Positions 27,972 to 39,323 of a stretch of DNA of 64,000 nucleotides are shown piece by piece. The position numbers were made by a program, and so were the translations under genes. Positions within the stretch are counted from its first letter, which is position 1, and every line of letters begins with the position of its first letter. This stretch comes from Multifurca ochricompacta (lineage: Eukaryota; Basidiomycota; Agaricomycetes; Russulales; Russulaceae), in assembly GCA_022496185.1 (NCBI GenBank), contig WTXG01000001.1, forward strand, positions 2,170,001 through 2,234,000. The letters run 5' to 3'. Under the pieces are notes generated by a model. That model ran no database searches, was not told the origin of the DNA, and saw only the letters and a list, made by a program, of their open reading frames with translations.

Positions 27972-29469
27972 CCAGATGAACGATAATGGTACGGAACCGG
28001 TCGGATCGGAAGGGGTGGGGTGGAAAGGGTTGGGCTAGGGGCGGCGGGTATAGCAGGGGAGGAAGGAAGAGGAAAGAAAGGTATGAATTTCCTATAAGGA
28101 ATAGGAGGAGGATGGATGGTTCCGCTCACGCTCACGAGGCTCACACTGATAGTGGTACGGTATAAGGGGGGAGATGAACCCGGAGAAATGAGCGGGGGTG
28201 GGGTAAGAACATGACGAGAAGGAGAGGATCCCTTTGTTGTATAACTTGAAATAAGACGATATGAACTCGGGCGGAGACGCGGCGTGCGGCAGAGGTTCCG
28301 AACTTCCGAACTCAACTTTAAATCAAATATTCAAAAATCAGACCATCATCATCATTTCTTGTTGTATCGTACCACCTCCAGTTTTTTTTTTTAATTCGCT
28401 TCACCATCACAATCAACTCTATCAGTACATCTGTTGAGGTGTGCTCAAGTCTGTTCAAGTACTGCCAAGTGTGCTGTGTGTGTACGTGGGCTTAGATTCG
28501 TAACATTAATTAAATTTATAATATAATATAAAATAATATAACAAATAGCAACCAACACGAATCCTTATTATTAATCATCAATCGCTTTGTGACATGCGAC
28601 TTCTTCCCCCGTCCTGTTCGTAAGCTTCCTCATCATTTCCGGTCTCATCGCCTCTATGCACATGTCGGCATTCATATCATGCTTATCATGGACGATTCAA
28701 AAGGAAAGGCAGGCACGAGAACAAAAGAGAAACTGAAAATATACATCATGTCCTCGTTCGCGTCCATCTACGGACGCGCTAAGATAAAAGAATATGTTCA
28801 CAGAGTCACCGTTCATTAACAAGCAATCAAGTGACATCTTATCGCTTTGTTCTTCTCGGTCCAGTTCCAACCAGCGCTATTCGGCATGTGTGCATCATCG
28901 TTCGCGCAAACGCCGTTGATGCCTGACATGCCTGACTTGACAAACGGTTCTTGGGCGCAGACATCTAGGGAAGTGCTCCAATTTAGGAACGTCAAGTTGC
29001 CGTTACGCGATCACGCCGCGAACGGGAGGGGGGCCCACACACGCGTCGTTCAGGTTAGATTTCATTTCATCTCACCGCTGTACAAGAGCACACACTGATT
29101 ATGATGACTACAGAGGTTTGGTAGGGTAGGGATAGCAACACGCATCAAGAGACGTCAGAGAGCAGAGAGCGGCACGAGCGGCCCGGAGCTGACGACATCA
29201 CTCATCTGTCTGATGTGATGATATGATCTCACTCAACAACCTCAACCTCAGCCCAGACCGCGTATGCGTAGCTCCCAACTGTGCCCTCTATCTGCTCTGG
29301 CTGGGGGTGACCGTCTCCGAGAAAATTAAATACCTCTGTGGTGGTGGGAAATAAGATCATCTCATCGATTGTGCATGAGATTAAATGCTTAAGGATTAGG
29401 GTCAATTTTCGTATCAGCCTCTTCTTCACCACCCTCCACCGTTCCCCGTCGCGACGTGTTCGTGTTGAA
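27972..29469. other. 1.5-kb interval with no firm gene
   Basis: Lies between the divergent membrane protein and F-box genes. A Pro/Ser-rich minus-strand frame (27962-28315) overlaps the membrane-protein start and could be its 5' leader. Two plus-strand frames (28589-28819 and 28847-29098) are short and unrecognised. An AT-only tract lies at about 28507-28550. Confidence 0.4.
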
Positions 29470-31045
29470 ATGTCAACTTTAACATCACTTCCTCCAGAAC
29501 TCTTCGCTTGCATCCTCGACTTTATCCCCTCTATCGACCTCCAACAGACAACAATCTCTCTCCTTCACATCTTCTCCTATCGCTCATCCCGAATTGGCCT
29601 CGTTACCTTTTCTACCATCTTCACTTGAAGAGCACGAAGAACGTTCTGCAGTTGGGCAACCATCTACGAAAATCTCCCGGTGATGCCGTTTTCATCCATA
29701 AATTCTCCTTGGCTACTTGGATGTTGATGCGGAGGTCGTCATCAATCTCATCCTCATGCTGCCGGGCCTCAAATGGTTGAGTCTATGCATAGGCATAGAT
29801 TTCGCACCAGAGCACTTGGAACAACTCTTTCGCAAGCCAATGCTGAACTTACGATATCTTTCCCTCCGATTTCGACCTTAGTGGGTACTACTCTACTACT
29901 TGACCATTTCGAGTACTTTCTCTAATGTTCGCCTACTTACCATTAAGTGTGTTGAAGGCGAGTTATAATCAATTCCTCAAGGTGAGCACACATCCCATCG
30001 ATCTTTTTCCTCGAGACCCACACTTATAGCGTTTCCTTCTTCCTCACTCAAAGGGCACCTACTTCGATTCAACGTTAGCAATTCTTGCCACCTGGCCTTC
30101 CTCTGATCTCCCAGTACTTTCCGTTGTCCAGGATCCGTTAGATCTCGCTCTTTTCCCCTTGAACAAGCCATTTGCCCAGCCTCTCGTCTTTTTCACCTCT
30201 ACAACCTCAAATTACTTGCCTCCTCACCGCTCTTAGAACGCACTCACGCGCTCCGCATGCGCATACCTGGGCGGCTGTTCGTCCAACTTTTACATACCTC
30301 CAAGTCTTCCCTCCCATCCATCTCCCTTCTGGATCTCTCCACTTCTGGTGTCAGCATGTCCGACGTGCGACGGTTACTTCGCAGCCTTCCTCTCCTGCGT
30401 CACCTCATCCTCGACCGATGCGGAACGCTGGATGACGCCGTCATGGAAGACTGGACCGCCTTTGGCCGTAGTTGTATGCTCATCTGTAATGGGCTCGCGG
30501 CGCAGTGGCAGACGGGTACAACACTCGAACCCGGTCCCGGTCCTGCCCAACTTCAATTCGGAACTAATGCAGCCTCTAACGCGGGATCCTCAGGGCCTTC
30601 TGAGAACGACGGAGGAACGCGCCCACTGGAAGTGCGCATAATTCCGCGAGCATCGGCCCTACGTACGCTCGCCGTATCTGTTCCGTCCCACATGGACGTA
30701 AATGAACGGCTCGCCTTTGTCACTGCATTCCAGCGTGGTTGGAGCGAGGGTGTGGCAATGTTCAATGAGACTATGCGTGTCGCGCGTCAGTCACGAGCGA
30801 AAGGAGTGCTGACGCTACGTTCTCCGTTACCCGACGAAGCGGGCAACAGGTCGCGCGGAGGGGCTTTCCCTGGGATGGTGGTGGTTGATGATGATGGCGA
30901 GTTTGCGCGGTTGAGTGTGGCCATGGATGAGGAATGTTATCCGGTGGTGTGCCTTGCCGGACAAAGAGGGAGGGAAGAGGGTATCGAACACGCAGAAGGT
31001 TGTGCTCACGCAATCGGGTGGGATATCTGGGAAGATACTTTATAG
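29470..31045 (+). CDS. F-box domain protein with leucine-rich repeats
   Basis: Probably a substrate receptor of an SCF ubiquitin ligase. It starts MSTLTSLPPELFACILDFIP, a short F-box. LRR-like text follows: VVINLILMLPGLKWLSLCIG and LEQLFRKPMLNLRYLSLRF. After introns between about 29880 and 30170 come LFHLYNLKLLASSPLLERTHALRM, then LDLSTSGVSMSDVRRLLRSLPLLRHLILDRCGTLDDAVME, typical of basidiomycete F-box/LRR proteins. The frame slips by one base near 29590 and near 29721 (between LATW and DVDAEVV). The long last exon runs from about 30176 to TAG at 31043. The substrate cannot be predicted; such families are large and fast-evolving in Agaricomycetes. Confidence 0.72.
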
Positions 31046-31242
31046 AATAGATAACGGAAGGAGAGCGAGGCCGGATCTTTCGAGCTCTCAAAATCAAAAT
31101 CATAGCGTCAGTGCAAGCTGAGTGGGGCGGCGCGGCGAAATGTATTTCTCTTTAAAACCCGCTGCAGTGGATAAATAAAATACTCTAACTCTAACTCTAA
31201 CGGTGTTGTTATAATGGGTGTGTCGAATGCCCATGTCGTATC

Positions 31243-32531
31243 TCACCATTTCTTGCCCGCTTGAGCACGCTCATGTGCGATCCGATTTTGCTCGCGGAAC
31301 CACTTTTTGAGGTGATCGATGGATTCCTGGAACGTCACGGGCTTCACGTTCGTGTCCTTTGGCAAAAGCGGGATGCGCAACAACCGGCGAACGGCATCTC
31401 GACGCAGGAGAGAAGTCTGCAAAAGCATCGCCGCGATACCCGTTAAGACGTACAAGTTAAGGCCCTACACACAAAAAAACAAGGCGACGTTTTATTTGAA
31501 GTCATAAAGGCAGGATGGTTGTTGTCGTGATAAAGTGTACATACCGATGGGAATTGGCCCATGAGTGGGATGGAGATGACCGAGACGACGCGGAAGGCAT
31601 TGATCATGTGAGCCGCGGTCGTGCGGTCTGCCGTCGCTGCCATGTCACTTGCGCCGACCTGTGGTAAACAAATCCCAAAAAATTGGAATAGTGTCATGGT
31701 TCCCGGCATGTCTGAGGAAGCAAGCACTAACCAAGAGCTGCACGTTCATGAGTACCGCAGAAGCGATGGGCAACACATAGTACGGGTCCGCGATCGTGAG
31801 GTCAGAAGGAAAGAGACTCCGCTCGAGTGGAGCTGCTCGACGGGAAGGGTACATATACGCTTGGTGCCAAAGAACATCCCGAGTGTGACGGGTAATTGCA
31901 CGAACGGCATCAACAACATGGGCAACATGCTCACGCCCGATTGTTCATACACGCGACGCTGCTTGAGCGCTACGCGCTGTACGCCGAGCTTGTCACCGGC
32001 CTTATAGGCTTTATTGAGCTCCTCCTTGAGCTCAAGGAGAAGCGGTTGGTGAGGCGCGAGCGCGGCGGAGTTACGAAGTTGTTTGATGGAGAAGGGGAGG
32101 AGAAGGAGGCGCGCGAGGACTGTACCCGCGATGATGGTGTGAAACCAGGGAAGGCCAGTTGAAACGTTGATCAACTCGAGCATCCACGAGGAAAGACCGG
32201 CCGGTGACCAGCCGGAGAGCCCCAATGCGGCCAAGTCACCGTATTGGAGGGGCGTGAGCGCTGCGAGCGTGTCGAGGGTTTCAGATGAGGGTAACGGAGA
32301 AACTGTCGTGAGCGCATCGACGGGAACCGCTTCCGGGGTCGGTGTTGCCGCTGAGGTGACTGGAGCGGACGCAGCCTCAGGAACAGAGACGGGTTCGGTG
32401 GAAGGGGTCTCTGGTGGTGATGTTACGGGGTTGTTGCAGCATCGGGCTTTTTGGAGAAGAGCCATATGCTTCGCGTTGCGAGTGGCCCTTGTACTCGTGG
32501 TGGACGCGAAACCAGGCTGACGCGCTGGCAT
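31243..32531 (-). CDS. OXA1: Mitochondrial inner membrane insertase OXA1 (YidC/Oxa1 family)
   Basis: Inserts mitochondrially made proteins into the inner membrane. A Ser/Thr/Ala-rich leader (32531 to about 32290) is followed by LGLSGWSPAGLSSWMLELIN and the conserved PWFHTIIAGTVLARLLLLP, then a matrix loop (QRVALKQRRVYEQSGVSM), LPMLLMPFVQLPVTLGMFFG, DPYYVLPIASAVLMNVQLL, and after an intron an INAFRVVSVISIPLMGQFPS helix, another intron (about 31465-31543), and LNLYVLTGIAAMLLQTSLLR. The charged tail ends AHERAQAGKKW. The frame slips by one base near 31815-31850, between the third and fourth hydrophobic segments. The chosen ATG gives a plausible presequence, but an upstream exon (about 32575-32640) is possible. 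Confidence 0.92.
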
Positions 32532-33037
32532 ACATTCAGACTTCTAATAAGTTAGTTAATGAAGCGCCAAAGAGCATACCTGCGACCGCAGTTGCGCCGT
32601 GGAAGATGCAAGATGATGCCGTGTCGACCTACGGTATAGAGGTGTGAGGTGAAGGGATTTAGTTTTAATTACATAGCATAGTGAATTGCTACGCACCTGA
32701 CCCCTACGCACTGAAGCCTCGACAACATCACAGTAGACTAGGTGACCTGAAGGGTCTTTTGGGGTGAAAAAGAAGAAGAAAGGGGTATCGAGTGTGTAAG
32801 AGCTGGTGATATTTTGTAACTCTCACTCGACATCAACTGTGAGAGGAGGACGAGGAGGAAAGCGTGCGGGCCGATGCAAACTTGGCCTGTCAAGTGAACC
32901 TCCACCTTGACAATATTAACACGCCCTGGAAACCTGGCAATGACAACTTTGGTGACATGATGAGGCGGCACAGGTATCGGTAGGGTTCAGAATTCCTTTT
33001 CCCTTTACAGTTTATTCAAGTACCGTCCATCTTTTTT
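32532..33037. other. Divergent interval between OXA1 and the DUF202 gene
   Basis: About 500 bp holding both promoters. It may carry first exons of both genes. No other content was recognised. Confidence 0.35.
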
Positions 33038-33554
33038 TTGAGAAGTGGTCACCGTGCGCGGTCCTTCGTCTCAACTGATGTCGACCAGCTCGTCGAGTTG
33101 CGCGCCCGTCAACGTACTTACAACGGAGCTTATGGTCGAACCGTGCTAGGAAATCTTGGTTATTCTCTGACTGTGCTCAGGCTCTTCAACCGCCGGTTCT
33201 ACCGCAGTACGCCCTTCTTTTTTTTTCCTACCTCATTCTCTCTTTGTGATTTACCCCTCCAACACTCATGACATGTCGTCTGAATCTTCTTCGGCAGTCG
33301 GCATAATGTACGCGGTTCTCGCCTTTCTTCTCTGTATCTGCGCATTCCTCCGCGCGCGCCATTCGCGACACGACTTTGCAGATCAGGACGACGCTGACCA
33401 GACGTCCGGTTCACTCGCGATACCTACTGTCGGTCAAGAGCACGAACATCCGTTCGGTCGGCCATTCGTGACTCCAGGACGAATTGTAGCACTTGTCGCG
33501 TGCGTCGTCGCCGTAACTGAGGTGACCCTTCTTGTGCTTGTCCTGCAGTTGTGA
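33038..33554 (+). CDS. Small DUF202-type membrane protein
   Basis: Function unknown; DUF202 proteins are small membrane proteins, some linked to vacuolar or stress roles. Exon 1 contains ARSFVSTDVDQLVELRARQ, RTYNGAYGRTVLGNLGYSLT and VLRLFNRRFYR. An intron from about 33208 (GTACGC) to 33297 joins it in frame to IGIMYAVLAFLLCICAFLR, the RHSRHDFADQDD loop, and a last helix IVALVACVVAVTEVTLLVLV, ending LQL with TGA at 33552-33554. The start is not settled: the frame opens at a T8 run (33031-33039), and an ATG at about 32958 with a short intron and one added base would give MMRRH.... Confidence 0.6.
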
Positions 33555-33762
33555 GCTGCAACCATGTATTAATGGCAATGCAGACGGCTTCAGATGAAAC
33601 TTTAGTGTATGATTTCTGTTCTACGAATCGCATATTCACCCTATGCAGGGTGAGAGCGTGACAAATTAACGAAATGAGATATATTATATTATGTTTAAAA
33701 GGGAACCACCACATTAGCACAATTTCCAATCCCAACCTATATAGATATCAGGGTGCGATAGC

Positions 33763-35679
33763 TCAAGACACATAAGTTTCTGAGTTTTCTTTGTAATTTG
33801 CTCTGGGCTTATACCCATTTCTCTCCCGGTGCATTTCGACACTTTTGTGAAATAAGGGATTAGGCGGCACCCATCTACCACGCCCGAAATGACAGCTAAT
33901 GATCCCAATTCAATGAAGCTCTGAATTCCCATCGGGTGAATGGGGACTTACTCTCTTTTGGATTCAGTCTCGCCTAGCGGATTCGTGAAGGTGAACGTCG
34001 TCGGGATAATCTCAAGGAACCACCACATAGAAATAGGTTTCTTCTCCAACTGGTCTATTGGTTTTTGTTGGAGGTCCTTCAAGTCCTCCAGCTCATACGT
34101 CGATAGTGAAGCCTGACTTTGATTTTCACGACCTTTAGCTCGATTGGTTAGACCGCGGTTCTGGTCGAGACCCTGAGACGTCAGCTGGCTCTGCGACGCG
34201 GTCGACAATTGTGGTTGCACAAGGTTGACATCTAGATTCCACCGCCCAAATGCACTCAAGTTGAATAGAACACCGCAATCAGCATCCAAGAGCTCTTTAA
34301 TCATCCAGCGAAGCGATATGTTGGACAGTGCGTGACCGTTGGAGTCCAATACTGAACCCCCGCCGACGTCTACTTACCATCAGCCTGCGCACAAGGAGGA
34401 CTTAAGTACGAAAAGAAGAACGCACCAGCATGACACCCAACAAACCAGACCTCTTTAACATGTGTCTTCGTAAACTGTTCATCCGTTTCACCTTGGGGAG
34501 CCTGGACCCCGCTTTCAATATCCTGCGCCTTGACGTTGGAGCTCTCCAGTGTTGTCTTGGGTTTTGCCTGATGATAAAAATTTGGGCGGAACTTAGCGCG
34601 ACGCTGTCGAGTCAGAGACATGTCAGCCACTGAGTTGAGGGAAGCCGATCGAAAGGATGTCAAATTCGAAGGTCGTAATTAAGAAATTCGTTGGTGCATC
34701 GAGCACCAAAGAATGAGAGAGGCAGACGTCATCTACACACACCTCGTCAAGGGCCAGTGCCTGTCTGAACACCTTAATTGTCGTGTTCACGCTCACGAAG
34801 GGTAAATTTGGAGCCATGATAACTCCCACGCTCGAAACCGTGTCCCTGAAATCCGATCAGGTTCGAAGCCCATGAATTAGGGACGGGTCAATCCCAAATA
34901 AATGCGAGACCCACCAGACGCCAACAAACTGAATGGGTACCGGGCGGCCGAACGCTGCCTTGAATCCCTCAGCGACGGTATCATTGCCAGAAGTATAAAG
35001 TTTGTATGCGAAAGGATCTGCTCGAAGTTGTCCTTCGAAAGTAGGCCAACCTGTTGCGTGCGCATGGCCAATCAGAATTGACATTGAAACCCGTGATAGG
35101 GGTGGTGAATCATACTTTATACAACATCCCAGCGAGAGCCCGGGCAGTATAGGCTCCACGAGAGAAGCCTGCCAACGATACCAGAGTTGGTGAATCACTT
35201 ATTGTCAAACTTGTTCGAAGGAGTTAAACGCACCGAATAGCAAGACTCTATCGCCAAAATTGTAATTCTGCATGAGGAACCTGTAGCCATCCATTACGTG
35301 CTGGTAAAGGTACCAAGCAATAGCCTTGTCCAAAGTCTGCGCGGCCCATGAAAAGAGTGGCGAGATAATGCCTGGTTGAATGTATGTTCCTACTCCTGGC
35401 TGCAAAAAAATTATTAAATTCGTTAGCAAAAGATATTGAAACATGCCTGGTAGTAGCATAACTGTTCCTCAGCATTGTCCTTCTGGAAAAGCGAGTACAG
35501 TTTGACGATATTCGTGTTCTGTTGAGCGTTATAAACGGTGAATTCGTCGTAGTCCGAAGACGGGAGACAGGCAGGGCACTAACGCTGTCGTCATATTGAT
35601 CTGTCGTACCATCGAAGCACAGTATGAGGGTGCGACTTTTGCGCGGTGTCCCGTTGAGATGTTCAGTGTTCGCAGACAT
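33763..35679 (-). CDS. Tle1-like alpha/beta hydrolase (DUF2235), copy A
   Basis: DUF2235 proteins are alpha/beta hydrolases related to bacterial type VI phospholipase effectors; in fungi the substrate is unknown. Start MSANTEHLNGTPRKSRTLI, then LCFDGTTDQYD, the family N-terminal motif. Next come QPGVGTYIQPGI, AIAWYLYQHVMDGYRFLMQ and DRVLLFG, joined by an intron to GFSRGAYTARALAGML: the Ser of GFSRG (35155-35169) is the expected nucleophile. Later VNTTIKVFRQALALDE, KEVWFVGCHA|DVGGG (His of the triad, split by an intron at about 34340-34430) and WWFLEIIPTTFTF. It ends GRWVPPNPLFHKS...ETYVS at 33763. About eight introns; one or more single-base slips, for example near 35590 and in the last exon. 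It is the downstream member of a tandem pair with copy B. Confidence 0.88.
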
Positions 35680-36797
35680 GGTAAAGGCGAAGAGATCTGG
35701 CTAAGCAAAAGAGACGACTCTGTGTGGGGTCAACCAGAACATGTTTCCCTTATATAAAGAAGCAGAAGGCAGTCAGTATATGGGTCTAGAGCGCAGCTAG
35801 GACGCCGCCCCCGTACGAATTCCGAGAGAACAAATGCCGCCCGGTGTCTAGGAGTGAGTGTGCCGACTTTAAACTTGTGGCATCAGGTCAGGCGATCGCA
35901 GAATTCCTCCCTCTTCCTGGCCGACCCCCCTTCCCCCCTTTCTTCCTTCTCTGTGGCCTAACGAGCATTGAACCAGTGACAGACTTTGACCTACATGAAA
36001 ATGGGATGAGGAATGTCGAGCATACCAGTAAACCCTACAGCAAGAACGCACAAGGCGCAGGAGGAGGAGGGCAATTGAGGCACATAGTCAGGAACCAGGA
36101 AATTAAGCGACTCGGCAAGTCGTAGGCCCGGCCACTGATTGAGGTGTCAAATTAGCGGTGGCAGTGATAGAATGATTTTTGATAGGTAACCGTCGAATAT
36201 ATTATCTCCGTTTATCAAAATAAGAATAGCCCAGGGGGGGATTGCAATTGCAATTGCAACTTGAGTGTTTGACCCTACGCGACGCGACGCGACGTGGGAC
36301 GACAATAAGTGCATGCCTGAATTGTTCCCCATTCGGAAATCATTAATTACCATCAATACCACGGTGAAAGTGAAAAGTGCGGAAACAGCGTGAGTTTTCT
36401 GTCGTTTAACATTGACTGACATGACAGTCCTTTGAAGATGAAGGTACATAGACAAAAACGCCGGTGCAATCCAAACAGGCACGATGCTGTACTTCAGACG
36501 TCTCAGGCTTGACTCTGCGCACTCATCTGTAAAGATGTGTGATCTCTGTAGGCAACGCCAGTAACAGCGAGCTCGATCTTCGTGACAATTTGAGTGGTCT
36601 TGAAGCCTTGGAACTGAACCTTCTCGATATTCGTTCCTATATCCTATGTACGACCAGTGATGGCGCCTTAGGCGGAACCGTGCAGATTATCGCGTGTCCT
36701 AATTACACATAAGATACAAATACGCAAGTAAAACACATTCAAAATCCAAGAACCAAGAAAGTCGGAATCATATTCTTAGCGCAACGGTCCTTCATGG
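35680..36797. other. 1.1-kb spacer between DUF2235 copies
   Basis: Contains the promoter of copy A (a TATATAAAG-like box near 35751-35758, 70-80 bp upstream of the start) and the 3' region of copy B. Short direct repeats occur: (ATTGCA)n at about 36241-36260 and (GCGAC)n at about 36278-36295. No gene was seen. Confidence 0.45.
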
Positions 36798-38735
36798 TCA
36801 AGATACATAAGTTTCCGTGCCCTTCGTATATTGCGCCCTCGGCTTATACTTGAGCGTCGAATCATCCATGCGCGTCTTGACACTCTTATGGAACAAGGGG
36901 TTCTTCGGGACCCACCGTCCTCGACCAAGATGAAAGCTAAGACCATGATCAACAAAATCCGGAACCAGGTTGGGTAGAGTGACAGAAACAAACCTCCACC
37001 GAGTAACCCACTTGTTTTCTGAATTTTGGTAGGTGAATGACGTCGGGATAATTTCAAGTAACCACCACGCAGGGATCTTCGTCAGCTGGTCTGTAATCGG
37101 CTGCACAACATCCTGGGCATCTTGTTGATCACTGTCTGGAGGAGAAGTTTCCGTTCCATTTCCACTCTTGTCCGCAGCATCGACCGATAACGGTGGGTAA
37201 TGTTGTCCAAGAGTGATAGGGAGGTTCCAACGCGCGAATGCATCGAAATCAAACAGGATGCTGCACTCGGCAAGTACGATCTCTTGTATCATCCAACGAA
37301 GTGGAATGTTAGCAAGAGCATGTGGTGCTGTATCTGGCGCTACACCTCCGCCGACATCTACGCATCATCAGCTTGTGGACTAGAAGCGAAATCGTAAAAG
37401 CGCACCGGCATGGCACCCAACGAACCAGACCTCCTTCGCATCTGCCTCATATAACTCATCCTCTCCGCCCTGAATGTTACCAACAGTGGGCTCAGTCACC
37501 ACCTTGGCCTTGTTACGCTGGAACAGGTGGCGGATACCACGGCCCTTCGTCACTGCCTGTCTAGCATTTGAACGGTGGTACAAGTTTGGTCGGAATTTGG
37601 TGCGGTGCTGCCGTATGGAAGTGGTTGGTCAGTTGCTGTGCGTGGGAGAGGGAGAATGGCTAGCCACGTGACCACCACCGGGGCTGAGGGCGCATTGCGC
37701 CCATGAGGAGATCGTTATTGTTCGGACTCACCTCGTCAAGGGATAGTGCATGCCTGAACACTCTGATTGTTGTGTTCACATCCACAAAAGGCAAAGATTT
37801 GCCCATGATCACTCCAACGCTCGCAACTGTGTCCCTGTTAATTAGATCAGTCAACTCGGATCCGACGTAAATTCCTCGTGGACAGCTCGACTCAAAAGGG
37901 TAAATGCTAAGGTATTGGCACTTACCAGACACCAAGGAAATCAATGGGTACTTGACGGCTGAACGTCGCCTTGAATCCTTCCGCAAGAGTGATGTCCTCT
38001 GGCTTAGTAGAAGTGTAGAGCTGGTATGCAAAAGGGATTTGCTCAATGTTGTCCTTTGACAGTAGGCCAACCTGGTGCAAGTGTGATGTCAAACGGAGCT
38101 GGCGCTGAGAAAAGCTGGTTACAGGGCATCCAATCGCACCTTGTGCAACATCCCCGCGAGTGCACGCGCAGTGTACGCGCCGCGAGAGAAACCTTATATT
38201 GATATCACTGTAAGTAAGCGGCCTTTTAGAGGTATATCCTCTCTCTCTGAACGCACCAAATAAGCAAACTTTATCACCGACGTCGTAATTCTGCATAAGA
38301 AACTTGTAGCCGTCCATTACATGTTGATAGAGGTACCAAGCAATGGCCTCGTCCAAGATTCGCCCTGCCCATTGAAAGAGAGGTGTGATGGTGCCTGGTT
38401 GGATGTATGTCCCTATGCCCGCCTGCGCAACTATATAAGAATTAAATTGGAAAAGAGGTGAACGATGCACTCACTTGATAATAACACAACTGGTCCCCCA
38501 CCTTGTCCTTTTTCAAAAGTGAATACAGCTTAACCACGTTTGTGTTCTACCGGGCATTACATCGTCACGATTGCTGCACTCCCGGCTGAACAAGGGAAGG
38601 AGAAAAATAGACACGCACAGCGGCATCATATTGATCTGTCGTGCCATCAAAACACAATATAAGCATGCGAGGTTTGCGTGTCACCTCATCAAGAGGGGGA
38701 ACCGGGCGGGTGTGGAGGTGGATGAGTTTGCCATG
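36798..38735 (-). CDS. Tle1-like alpha/beta hydrolase (DUF2235), copy B
   Basis: Paralog of copy A with the same domain order. Start MANSSTSTPAR, then (after one missing base near 38700, at CCGGTTCCCCC) RKPRMLILCFDGTTDQYDAAV. Then QAGIGTYIQPGTITPLF, AIAWYLYQHVMDGYKFLMQN and KVCLFG|GFSRGAYTARALAGML (nucleophile Ser at 38177-38193), VNTTIRVFRHALSLDE, KEVWFVGCHA|DVGGG and WWLLEIIPTSFTY. The C-terminus HLGRGRWVPKNPLFHKS and TETYVS aligns with that of copy A. Introns interrupt the GFSRG glycine codon and the HAD aspartate codon at the same places as in copy A. Both catalytic Ser and His are kept, so both copies look functional. Confidence 0.88.
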
Positions 38736-39323
38736 GGAAGCAGGGACAAATTAGTGGGAGGTGTCACCGGTTACGGACGACGACACCATAAGCCATATAT
38801 CAGGGAGATCACAAGCAGGGATTGCAATTCAGGGTCCAGGCGCACATCTCAAGGAAAGCTGGCGCCAATTGGGACACCTGGCATTCTGCCAATGGGCTTG
38901 TTTGACACTTGACACTTGAGTAAAAAGTATACGCCCTTTGAGCCCCCCTCCCCGTTGCAATGTGATCCCAGGCCAGTGGGGAAGCGAAGAGTATTTATTT
39001 ATTTAGCCCAAGAAGATGATTGGCCTCTCTGTCTCCAAGCACCCTATATCAGGCAAGGTCCGCCGCGGCTACGCAAAGGTCAATTCTTCTGGGTTAAATT
39101 CGTCTCGGCAAAATTAAAGGATGTAATCAGGTGAGTGGTGCAGCCACCGACACTCTTTAGACGGCCGTCTTGGTGCCAGTTTATTAAGTTGTGCGGTTGT
39201 GTGCATGAGAGTTGAAAGCAAGTCAAAAAATGACTACGCTATGTATGAGTGACTTCATCCATCTCACGTGTCGTTATCACGGCCAAGATGACCAGTCGAT
39301 TATGAGATCTTTTCAGTTGACCC
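38736..39323. promoter_or_regulatory. Divergent interval between DUF2235 copy B and the next gene
   Basis: About 590 bp. It carries a short direct repeat (GACACTTGACACTTGA at about 38904-38919). No coding content was recognised; it must contain two promoters. Confidence 0.4.

Noticed and set aside
33763..38735. The two DUF2235 genes as a bacterial-type effector-immunity locus
   Set aside because: No immunity-like partner, VgrG or PAAR-like gene is nearby, both genes are intron-rich, and codon use looks like the neighbours, so recent transfer is not supported.
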